From Siphonodentalium dalli (taxonomy: Eukaryota; Mollusca; Scaphopoda; Gadilida; Siphonodentaliidae), in assembly GCA_032622095.1 (NCBI GenBank), contig CP136064.1, positions 259,385,863-259,449,862 of the forward strand: a stretch of 64,000 bases of DNA, in the 5' to 3' direction. The notes under the pieces were generated by a model that was not told the DNA's origin, did not search any database, and was given only the letters and a program-made list of their open reading frames with translations. The translations under genes were made by a program, and so were the position numbers. Shown piece by piece: positions 54,901 through 64,000 of this stretch; position 1 is the first letter of the stretch; every line of letters starts with the position of its first letter.

Positions 54901-55789
54901 TGGAATTTGATATGCATGTTCTAAACCTTATAGTACTAGTTAAGTTCTAACAATTACTGTAAAAACACTGTTGTTCGGGTTGTTTGATCAGCACCGTGAC
55001 CAAACTTGATATCATTAAACTGTGCAGCCTAATCGCGGATTGGTCCATTTCTCAACAGAATTAATTATATGTGCAATTTTGTTTTACTTAGATCAGCTTA
55101 GATATTATTATGTTATTGGTGTTCGACTATCATGGATTATTATTGATATGCAATTTGAAACAAGCCACGGCAGTGTCGTTGTTTCGTTTGTTGTTTTGTT
55201 TATTGGTTTGCTTTGTTTATTGTTTTTTGTTTTTGGATTTCTTTTTACGTTCGTTGGTTTTGTTTTGGTCTGTTGTTTTTAAAGGCAAAAACTTATGCGT
55301 TTTTTTTAGCGTTTTACTTTTTTGTTGTTGCTTTGTATATGAAGGCGATTAAACCGTCTTTGATATCTGTTTAGTGTTCTGCTTTTTATTTATTTGTTTT
55401 CTCTATATATTTGTTTTTGCTTTAATGTAAAACAAAATCACAGGCATAAAATTATGTGCCCCAGACCCCCTCACGCGTGCTTCCTTTATACATATTATAC
55501 ACCTGTGATATACGTGTGATATACCTGTTATCTTCGGTCTACATAAGCCACGAGGCTTGTAATGCCTTGTGCGTTATATAGAGGTTAGTATATGTCCATT
55601 GTGCATATTACAATTGCATATGTGCATTATGTGGCTTATAGGCGACGTGCTTATATTTACAGTGTATTGAAATCGTTTTTTTTTGTATGTGTACCCATAC
55701 CATGTATGGTACACATAATGTCGACATCCGGATCAACTATCTGTCGCTCGGTCGTCTACCCGTCGGTCTGTCCGTAGACACTTTCTATC
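54901..55789. other. Low-complexity T/G-rich interval
   Basis: TTTGTTTTG-type sequence dominates 55,170-55,440, giving overlapping open frames of biased composition. No gene supported. Confidence 0.5.
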
Positions 55790-58080
55790 CGAAGAGATAA
55801 CTCAAGTACTTTTATCGGATCGTGTTCATATTTTATATGTGCATGTTTGTGATGACATCTCCTGTATGATTTGTTGTATCGGTTGATCGCTTTAGAATTA
55901 ACTAACATTCGATCCATCTACCAATAGACATGTTCTATCCGACGCGATAACTCACGTATTTTTTGTCCGATCATGTTCATATGTAATGTGCAGGTTTATG
56001 ATGACACACCCCTCATATATGTATACGTTTTGGTATCGATCGGTTGATTGGTTTAGAAATTGTTAGCACTTTTCTTCATTCCATAGGTATGAATGTACTT
56101 ATCCAAGCGATCAAAGGGGGGTAATTATACACAATGTTTACTCTCATGTACTAGATGTATTTACCCTATATGAGCATGGCAGTTTTTTATATTTTACAAA
56201 CATATATATTGTATCTTTCCAATGATCAGCTTAGAAGAACACATACCATACACATGGCATCGAAATATATGGTAGTGACAAATAATCCACCAGTAGTTAG
56301 ATATACTGCTGTAATGCACAATACATGCATTAATGGCGCTTTCCACAGAGGCCACACCCAATTCGGTAGTACCACCCACTGGTAAAAAGACTTCATCCAC
56401 ATAAATATTATATGTTACCCGAGATCGACTTCCGAAGTGAACACATCAGCACTTGCCCTTATGTTAACTAACTGAAACAGACTCATGTATTTTGATATTT
56501 TAAACAGTTTGATTTAAATTCAATTTTTGTTTACAGTTTTTACAATTAAATTTTGTTTGTTTAGATTGATTTCTGATCTGCTGTTGAACAAACAAATAAC
56601 ATTTAGTTTTTTTAATTAAATTAAAAAACAAACATTCTCAGTTTCTAATTCTCTTTAGATATTTAGATTGAAACTTTAAAAAAAAAATTTAATTTAAATT
56701 AAAAAAATGTTTTAAACTAAAATTTGAAATTTTCTTTTTAGATTGAAACTTCTTGCTAAAAATTTCAAAAATTTGTTTTTAAAATTAATTTGTTTAAATA
56801 TTTTAATTTAAAAAATAAGGCTGTTATAACTTCTGCCGGGGTACCCCAAGGCACCACACCAAATTTGGTTAAAATCGGTCAAGGGCTCTGGAAGAAAAAT
56901 CGCAAACAGACCAGAACAGACAGACAGATCCCTGAACTCTTTAATATATCTAAACCAGAGAACACACATTCGTTTTGCCATTACATATGAATATTATGAC
57001 AAGTGGCATGCTAAATGAAAAACATTGTTATAATCACGGATAAATTTATAACATCATGCCGCAAATATAAATCTCAGTATATTATGATTTGACAACACAA
57101 AAGTTATTTGAATATAGTCAATTTAACACTGAATGTATGCATGGATATACAAATTAGGGTGAAGAAAGATGGCAGCAGAATTTTCAATGCCGGCTCAGTC
57201 GCTGATCGAAAATATCAGCTAATAATTATTTGATTGACAGCTGTGGAAAGGTCCATTAATTAGGTTTGTCAGCATCCATATCTATTGTGTATGTTTATTC
57301 CCAAACTTTTGATATTAATCATATTATAATTGTGTAACTATGAAAAATTTCCATGTCAAATATGGAAAGGGTCCTATCATAGGATGTCATTGAAAATTAT
57401 TGCCCCTGCCCACACATAATATGGTATTGTGAACTTTTTCATTTGATCATTCTCCTATATTATCTCCAGGTTGATGATGATCCACTTTTCACTCGCATGG
57501 ATTTTGTGATTCGAATTAACCCATTCCATAGACACATGCTATTTGATTTGCAGATATTGAATTAACTCTTTTATAGCCGGGTTCAGTAATGAATTACATA
57601 AACCACCATATTGGACATTCTTATATCATTAGAGGAAATGTCTTATTTTTAAATTCCCTCAACTGTAGTTGGGCCGCATGATAATAACAGTGCTGGTATT
57701 CATTGAGACTGACTTATTTTATGGGTTTCTATATCCAATGCCATACATTTTACCGACTATCTTGTGTTGATTAGTTCATTCAATTGAGTAAGATTAACCC
57801 ATTAATGTCTGATTTGATAACTCAAATATTTGTCATTGATTGTGTTTATATTTCATGGAACAGTTTGCGATTATGTTCACACCCCTGTATAGTGAGGGTC
57901 AGTTGGTTTTGTTTGCTTAAAATATTAACCTCCTCCACCAACTCCGTTGACACAATGTGATAAATATTTTTATCGATCACTCTTATAATCACACCCAGGT
58001 TAATCATGACGCATTCTTTACCTGTATAGATTTTGGTATCGATTTATTGGTTTTGAAAATATTTATTAACCCAAACTTTA
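55790..58080. repeat. Degenerate dispersed units with GATAACTCA...GGTATCGAT
   Basis: Units of roughly 130-160 bp at 55,790-55,920, 55,930-56,070, 57,480-57,640, 57,800-57,935 and 57,950-58,075. Each has some of GATAACTCA, GTGTTCATAT, TTTATGATGACAC and TTTTGGTATCGAT. No protein-coding signal supported. Confidence 0.5.
56812..56955. repeat. Retroelement-like 3' segment (GGTTAAAATCGGTCAAGGGCTCTGG)
   Basis: CACCAAATTTGGTTAAAATCG, GGTCAAGGGCTCTGGAAGAA and ACAGACAGACAGATCC are typical of degraded repeat tails also seen at 37.5-38.2 kb. Preceded by an extreme A/T low-complexity stretch (56,500-56,810). Confidence 0.4.
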
Positions 58081-58244
58081 ACCATGACATGAACACAGCC
58101 ATGCTATCCAAAGCAATACTAAGTAAATGGTGGAAACATACAATGTATCTTTAAAATTCAATTCAATTCATCTCCACGTTATGTGTACATGTGTATATAT
58201 TAAGTTCTAGATAGCTGTTTTTGAATTGTTATTGTTGAAGCTAT

Positions 58245-58735
58245 GGTCTCGGTTACACATCTGCCGATCGTGATCGGCCTCTCGTTTCTTGGATGAATTT
58301 AATTTTTAAATAAAACCTGTTAGGTCTTCCTTGATTTGAAGTCGGTTACGTGTGCAATATTTTTTAATTGTGTCCTCCAAATATCAATGACGTAACAACA
58401 GGTGCCCGTCCGACGCGCAGAGATCAGCTAACGCACGTGTTTTAGCGCGCCATATCGACTTTTGCCGACCACGGGATCCGTCGGCTGTGTTATCACATAA
58501 ATAAAATTGATATGAACAGCTGTTTCGAATAGTACAAAGCCGTGACCTAGTTTTGCAGACGAATGTTTACGGAAGTCGGAAGAAACCGACGCAACAGGTT
58601 ATCCGGCGAGTGACAGTGTCATTCAACGTTGACAGTGCACGGACAGTGACCCATTTCTTTCTAGATTTTTTTTCACGTGGTCAACCGCGGACATTCCAGT
58701 GAATTGGCATCCTTTGGATTGTCTCATTTGGTGAG
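58245..58735 (+). promoter_or_regulatory. CpG-rich patch, candidate promoter and non-coding first exon
   Basis: CpG is frequent here (CCGACGCGCAG, TTAGCGCGCCATATCG, GTCGGAAGAAACCGACGC) in contrast to the surrounding AT-rich DNA. A CACGTG E-box lies near 58,673. The patch ends in a good donor, TTTG|GTGAGT at 58,731. The only ATG frame in it (58,564) stops after 16 codons, so it would be a 5' UTR exon. No downstream coding exon is seen before 64,000. Confidence 0.3.
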
Positions 58736-58992
58736 TTGTCTAATCGCATTGAAATTGAAATTGTACATACGTTAATGACATTTGAAATGATTTTCTGGGT
58801 CATGAGTCTAACATTAATGTGCAGACATGATGCAACAACATACATAGGGACGGTTTGGCCGGGGGGGGGGGGGGGGGGGCACTGGGCTGGGTTTGGTTGT
58901 GCATGGACGTTTTGACCAATATCTTTTTTTACGAGATATAATATATGAGAGACCAATTATGTCTCTTTTATTTGTTTCTGTAAGAGTTTAAT

Positions 58993-59361
58993 TTAAAGGC
59001 ACCTTAATTTCCGAATGCCCAGATAACATTATACACAACATATTCCATATTATATACCATTTTGAAGAGGAACACAAAATATAGGCCTATATATTCCACT
59101 AGATTAGCTGTGGCCTATAGGAGTGTCCACCTCAGATTCACTCCAAAACTCCACTCCTGCCTCCCCATTGTTAACCCAGAATGCAACATAATTCAAACTA
59201 TATTATAAGAGATAGATTTATTCCCCTTTCATTGAGAATAATAGACTTTATAGTACAGTCTGGATCAAAATTAAGCACAGAGCACACCTTGAAAAGGTAT
59301 GGAATATGTTGTACCCGTATATATTGTGATCTGGTGATACGAAAATTAAGTGGGCCTTTAA
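58993..59361. mobile_element. TTAA-flanked MITE (family TTAAAGGCCCAC), diverged copy
   Basis: TTAAAGGCACCTTAATTTCCG ... ACGAAAATTAAGTGGGCCTTTAA. The interior shows ATTCCATATTATATACCATTT as in the 9.5-kb copy. Confidence 0.7.
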
Positions 59362-59849
59362 GGGAGAGGTCAAGCAAGTGACCAATTTTGAATGGGTATT
59401 TCCATGCAAATCTCAGGGGGGGGGGGGGGCAAAATATATCTATGAAGCAGTTGTCCAGGAATCAAAGGAAGTGTATAATTGAACAGTAAACAGGCAGGGT
59501 GTGGGGGTGGGCAGGTGCACTTGGTATAATAAAATGTCCCAATAAATTTATTTGTGATAATTTTTTTTTTAGGATTTGACCAACTTGACCTTCACACTTG
59601 ACCTACTTTTGAAAAATAAATATAAAATTCAAAAATAAATGTCCCAAAATTATAATGGAACAAGTTCAAAGCGGACCTGTCAGATAAATAGCTACTGTTT
59701 TCAATACCACATCAAGTCACACTCATGTCCAATATGAACCTATTTGCATGAGGATATATTGAAGTAGCATGAGGGAGCCTGTTTCAGTCAGTATATAACA
59801 TGGCTATAAAACATGTTTCGCGGACACCCACTTAACAATGGTTACTTAA

Positions 59850-60319
59850 TTAAAGGCCCACTTAATTTTCAAACCCCAGATAATTTTATATAAAATATAT
59901 GCCATATTATATACCATTTGAAAGAGGAAGCTCCAGAACATTTTATTTTCAACTTATTCGGTGTAATAAACTGTGAACATGTTGTTTTTGTTGAGATTAT
60001 ACTGACTTGTGTTATGTGCTCAAGTTTCAATGGAAGGGGAATAACTCTATATCTTAAGAGTTTGCTGAGTTACCAACGTGTTTTTGTGCTTAAGTTTCAT
60101 TTGGAGTGTAGTGCATATTGTATTATTTTCATTGGAGGGGGAATACCTCTATATCTTACAGTTAGAGTTATTCCCCTTCCATTGAAAATACATTTTAGTT
60201 TGAATTCTATTGCATTCTGGGAGCCATAATGGGTGAAATCTTTCTATGTTTTCAACTGTTTTCTATTTCTCGATGGGCATCTTATTAGACACAGACGTTT
60301 CAAATTGAATTATGTATGG
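59850..60319. mobile_element. TTAAAGGCCCAC-family element, right end lost
   Basis: TTAAAGGCCCACTTAATTTTC is followed by ATATATGCCATATTATATACC and a long internal inverted pair around GGGGGAATACCTCTATATCTT. Similarity to the 9.5-kb copy stops after AGACGTTTCAAATTG; the closing inverted end is absent. Confidence 0.65.
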
Positions 60320-60655
60320 TCCGAGCTCGAGATTACAAATTCCCTAATTGTAAGCAACGCAAAGCAAGTCACTTAAATCATACAATTTGGAGTTGGGACC
60401 TTCACCTACAGTGAAGTACATTATTAAGGAACGGGTAAGAACTTAGATAATATCACAAATATCTACTCTGGTTAATGCCTCGTAGAGATCATAGTTAACG
60501 CCTCATAGAAATCATAGTTAGTTAGTTAATCTCTCTCTTTTTTTCTTTTTTTTTTCTTTTTTCCCTTCTTTTTTTTGCTTTAAGATTATATTCCACCAGT
60601 ACAAAATCCGGGAACTTTTTGAAGTTAAGATATGAATAAAATACTATAATTCATA

Positions 60656-60804
60656 CAGTAATGCCCTAATCGACTCCTTAATCACAGCAGAATTATGGGC
60701 AATTTTTCAGGATTTAGTCGGAAATATGGCTTGTTGCTATTCATCGGAAAGCTCTCAGTGTAATTCTGATGTGGTCAAGGAGTCGATTATTTAGGGCATT
60801 ACTG
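60656..60804. mobile_element. CAGTAATGC-family TA element
   Basis: CAGTAATGCCCTAATCGACTC ... GAGTCGATTATTTAGGGCATTACTG with TA at both edges. The interior retains CAGAATTATGGGC and GGAAATATGGCTTGTTGC but has lost the second stem. Confidence 0.75.
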
Positions 60805-61187
60805 TATGATCTCTATTAGCCTGTTTAGAGATTACGGCATGATCTAATAAAAAAGTTATGAGGCTGAGTTCTATATTTAAAAATATGTGATATGCTATAT
60901 ATATGATGGCACTCCAGGATTAATACCAGAACTTAAACATGACACAATATAGTTATTATACTGATGGACCATGATTAAAAGGATGTGTGTTAATTAATAA
61001 TCTAGTGACATTAATATTGCCACCTTCTATGCTGTGTACACTGCAAATGTGATATCTCCCTATGTAATAATTCCAATAATTAAAAACTAGGGGTTATTTG
61101 TGTGACCAAAAGCTATAATCAATAGAAGAATATAAGTGAGAAACAATTTCGAAGTCGGTCGATGAGTATAGTGCTATATACTCTTTT

Positions 61188-61236
61188 AAGTATGTTTATT
61201 TGGATCCCAAGTTGGGATCCAAATAAACATACTCCT
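61188..61236. repeat. Short palindrome (AGTATGTTTATTTGGATCCC)
   Basis: AGTATGTTTATTTGGATCCC faces GGGATCCAAATAAACATACT around a few bases. It shares the CCAAATAAAC end of the 62.5-kb element. Confidence 0.75.
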
Positions 61237-61524
61237 AAGTTTATTATTTTTGTCAAAATAATCACACCCCTTTGGTGGTTATTTAGACCCCTACATTTAT
61301 TAATTTCTTGAGGTCAGAAATGCAAAAAAATCCATGGTGGCACGAGGGAGGGGGTTAGCCTGAAATTATCAACCCGGTAGATTCCGTGATTCTCTAGCCC
61401 CACCATGTGGACCATAGCCCGTGCATCTGGTAAATCCTGGTTCCACCCCAGACTGATTCAATCTAATGAATTTTTAGTCAAATTATTTTAATATTATCAT
61501 CTTCTGTGTTTGTGTGAAGTCCAA

Positions 61525-61745
61525 TTATTAACTTGGCACCATGTGTGTCGCATGAACCTCATTTTACTTCGGGCACCATGTGACTCATGTGTGTTGCATG
61601 AAGCCTTGAACCTCATTTATTAACTTGGCACCATGTGACTCATGTGTGTCGCATGAAGCCATGAACCTCATTTTACTTTATTATTAACTTGGCACCATGT
61701 GATTCATGTCACGTGTGTCGCATGAGGCCATGAACTTCATTTTAA
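61525..61745. repeat. Tandem repeat, about 60-70 bp, four copies
   Basis: The unit contains TTATTAACTTGGCACCATGTG, GTGTGTCGCATGAAGCC and ATGAACCTCATTTTA. Copies vary in length by small insertions. Confidence 0.8.
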
Positions 61746-61865
61746 ATCGGCCATCATGCCAGCTGTTTTATTTATATTTGAGAAATAATCTATTTATTTA
61801 TTGTTCTGGATGCTATCGACTGACAGATTATCTCAACCCCAAGTGGGAATGTTGTAATTATTTTT

Positions 61866-62035
61866 AGTAATGCCCCAAATAATGGACTCCTTAACCACAG
61901 CAGAATTATGGGTAATTTTAGGATTAAGTCGGAAATATGGCTTGTTGCCAACAAGACATATTTCAGACTAAATCCTGAAAAATGACCAATAATTCTGCTG
62001 TGGTTAAGGAGTCTATTATTAAGGGCATTATTGTA
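61866..62035. mobile_element. CAGTAATGC-family element, diverged ends
   Basis: AGTAATGCCCCAAATAATGGACTCC ... GGAGTCTATTATTAAGGGCATTATTG. Both stems with CAGAATTATGGGTAA and its partner are retained. Confidence 0.65.
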
Positions 62036-62153
62036 TTTGGTGTAACTATATACATGTATTTATATGTTAATTGTAATGACTTACAGAAGGGACCCGTTCA
62101 ACTCCAGTGCAACGATAGTGACAGTAAGTTACTATGAATTGATGGATTGACGT

Positions 62154-62362
62154 TTAACCCTTTCTATACTAAATACTCATTGATGAGTGGTTCAGTTAGA
62201 AAATGTTTAGATAATAAGTTCAACAGACGACCATACTTATTATCTGAACATTTCCCTGCAATGAATCATTCAGCTCTTCTATTATCATTTTGTCTGATGG
62301 TTGTCTGCTCATATATCCTTAACATCCCTCCCAATGGATAATAGACCATTCCAATGTATAAT
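62154..62362. mobile_element. Truncated TTAA MITE (ACTCATTGATGAG family)
   Basis: TTAACCCTTTCTATACTAAA, ACTCATTGATGAGTGG, the inverted pair around TTAGATAATAAGTTC, and AATAGACCATTCCAATGTAT are present. The right end is not recognisable. Confidence 0.65.
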
Positions 62363-62481
62363 TGAGGAATGAAGAAGAATAATCTGTGTCTATGATATTA
62401 CTATAGTTTAAAAATTTATTTATCTTGTCTTACATGTATATATCTAGGGACTCTATTTTTTTATGCTGGCAATCAATGCAT

Positions 62482-62897
62482 ATACTCTTGGGCTCCAAAT
62501 AAACATGCATGCACGTTTATTATTTTCTTGGGAAATTTCCCCCCTACACAGTGCTTATTTGGGTCTGCACATTTATTAATTTTGAGGCTATGAAAATTGA
62601 AATCAACACAAACTCAAGATTTCTATATGATTCTGATATCAAAATGATGAGCTTACTGATAACTTTTAATATGCATGTAAATATTCAAGTATATCGCATA
62701 CCAAAACACCACATGATACATACTATGTTGACACCTATACTTGACCTGCTATAAAAATAATTTGTTTAACAACAGTTGATGTTTTGCTCAGAGTTCCCCT
62801 GCACTATTATATGGGTCTGCACTTTTATTAACTTTCAAGGGAATTCCCCTCCTGCACTATTATTTGGGTCTGCACTTTTATTTGGAGCCCGAGAGTA
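62482..62897. repeat. Inverted-end element with GGGCTCCAAATAAA termini
   Basis: ACTCTTGGGCTCCAAATAAAC ... TTTTATTTGGAGCCCGAGAGT. Inside, TATTTGGGTCTGCACTTTTAT recurs three times. Related pieces at 1.3-2.0 and 61.2 kb. Confidence 0.55.
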
Positions 62898-63162
62898 GTT
62901 ACGTGAAATGTCATCACATGCCTTATATACGTTGCTGATAGTTTCACGTCCCATTTATTGATTTAAGTATGTTTTATGGAGGTTTTGTATCGCGTAATAA
63001 ATGGAATCTACAACTCGTCCCCAGTTTATAACAAAATTTACAAAACTCATCCAGTAAATTGGTCTGGACCTCCCCAAAGGCTCGGTCCAGACCTAATTTA
63101 CTGGATGAGTTTTGTAAATTTTGCTATAAACTGGGGACGAGTTGTGGATCCTCTATTTACGG
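62895..63162. mobile_element. Hairpin-headed element, truncated tail
   Basis: The stem AATAAATGGAATCTACAACTC ... GAGTTGTGGATCCTCTATTTA is nearly intact. Only about 100 bp of tail (GTGAAATGTCATCACATGCC...) remains before it. Confidence 0.6.
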
Positions 63163-63165
63163 AAC

Positions 63166-64000
63166 ATTCAAATAATCTAAGACTGCATGGTCTCTTATTT
63201 TCAAGAGCCATTCAAGTACATATGGCAGATATATTACTAGATCATGAATCTCTACTCTATAACTACACCCATTAAGATCATACTACACCAGGGCAAAATT
63301 ATGGGAACTTTTTTTATATTCTGACCCGTTCTGACAGGGAACTTTGTAACATTGAACAAACAAGGCAGGGAATATATTTCTTTATGAATACTTTTTCTTC
63401 AGTAATCTAGTTCACATGCAGTAGGTAGTATGCTTTTTTTCGCCCATTTTGAAAAAAATGTAATGTATTATGTTATTGGTCTAGCCATCTGTCCGTCTGT
63501 TCGCTTTTTCGTTTCCGGGTAATAACTGTAGTAAGTCTGAACTGAATAGAATTAAATGGGTATGTGGCTTTACTAGCACCAAATACAGGTCAAGTTCAAA
63601 TTTGGGTTCCGCCCGCCAATTATCACCAGAGTTACGACTCTTTTTGTTGAAATTTGCACTCAATTTTCGTTTCCGTATGAATGAATGGAATTAAATATGG
63701 TATGTTAGCTTACATGTACTTACCTGATCCCTTTATGCATTACTACTGTGGGAAGACAACCTTATGATTCCTGACAAGAATTATTCGAGGTGTGGGAAGA
63801 CATGGGCACTCTCCAGAGCTTTCTCTCTGTCGTTTTCTTTGTCACGTTTCTACCTCTATCGAGTTACTGATGGTTCACTTGGGATGAATTGGTCATTGTC
63901 GCATGGTTTCATGAAAAAAGACACCCAGGATCTCCTAAATGTGCAAAAGACACCCAGAATCTCCCAAATGTGCAAAAAGTAACCCAGCATCTCGGAATCT
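63166..64000. other. Right edge, no supported gene
   Basis: Apart from the CATAACTC-type repeat (63,480-63,700), only short duplications are seen, for example AAAAGACACCCAG(G/A)ATCTCC three times near 63,915-63,990. A plus frame at 63,764-63,982 overlaps these duplications and is not convincing. Confidence 0.4.
63480..63700. repeat. CCATAACTC-type interspersed repeat, reverse
   Basis: CCATCTGTCCGTCTGTTCG, TTTCCGGGTAATAACTGTAG, AGGTCAAGTTCAAATTTGGG and CACCAGAGTTACGACTC mirror the 34.8-kb block. Confidence 0.55.

Noticed and set aside
56194-56400. Minus frame with LPVGGTTELGVASVESAINACIVHYSSI
   Set aside because: An exon-like peptide with a possible acceptor, but I recognise no family, find no matching donor phase and see no partner exon.
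63764-63982. 72-codon plus-strand frame at the right edge
   Set aside because: Its last third is a direct repeat (QDLLNVQKTP/RISQMCKK) and the rest has no recognisable domain.

Overview
The window looks like AT-rich nuclear DNA of a metazoan, most likely a lophotrochozoan and probably a bivalve mollusc. The reasons are one animal-specific gene spread over about 34.5 kb with large introns, a heavy load of short inverted-repeat (MITE-like) elements, and interspersed repeats with CATAACTCTGG-type motifs of the kind common in bivalve genomes. No species can be named from the sequence alone. Nothing bacterial, viral or CRISPR-like is seen.

The only protein-coding gene I can support lies on the minus strand (18,431-52,928). 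It is an ARHGAP11A-type Rho GTPase-activating protein. I could assemble nine coding exons with GT/AG borders and fully compatible phases: 52,928-52,785; 49,976-49,891; 47,369-47,273; 40,357-39,775; 36,406-36,190; 30,861-30,776; 27,460-27,310; 24,742-24,646; 20,701-18,431. The spliced CDS is 3,732 nt and predicts 1,243 aa. The RhoGAP domain is encoded by exons 2-4 (arginine finger Arg97). The remainder is a basic, Ser-rich tail, mostly in the 2.27-kb last exon, which carries a perfect 4 x 21-bp coding repeat.

The introns and flanks are a patchwork of non-autonomous elements. Left flank (1-18.1 kb): a 131-bp element with an 8-bp target duplication, an array of about 37 copies of a 50-bp unit (2.26-4.54 kb) with a TTAA element cleanly inserted in it, and several TTAA-bounded families. 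Introns: more TTAA elements of at least five families, TA-flanked palindromes, a 1.2-kb hAT-like element with a perfect 8-bp duplication (43,988-45,201), a TA-flanked 376-bp element nested in a TTAA element (41,738-42,113 within 41,541-42,318), a fragment resembling the GIY-YIG tail of a Penelope-like element, and a LINE 3'-end remnant. Right flank (53-64 kb): degenerate repeats, tandem repeats and one CpG-rich patch ending in a good splice donor (about 58.25-58.73 kb), which may be the non-coding first exon of a plus-strand gene starting near the window edge.

The most unusual signal is modular. One inner palindromic module (TGCCAATGCATTCTCTTATA followed by TATGCGAG) sits inside at least three element families with unrelated termini, as though ends and cores were exchanged between families.
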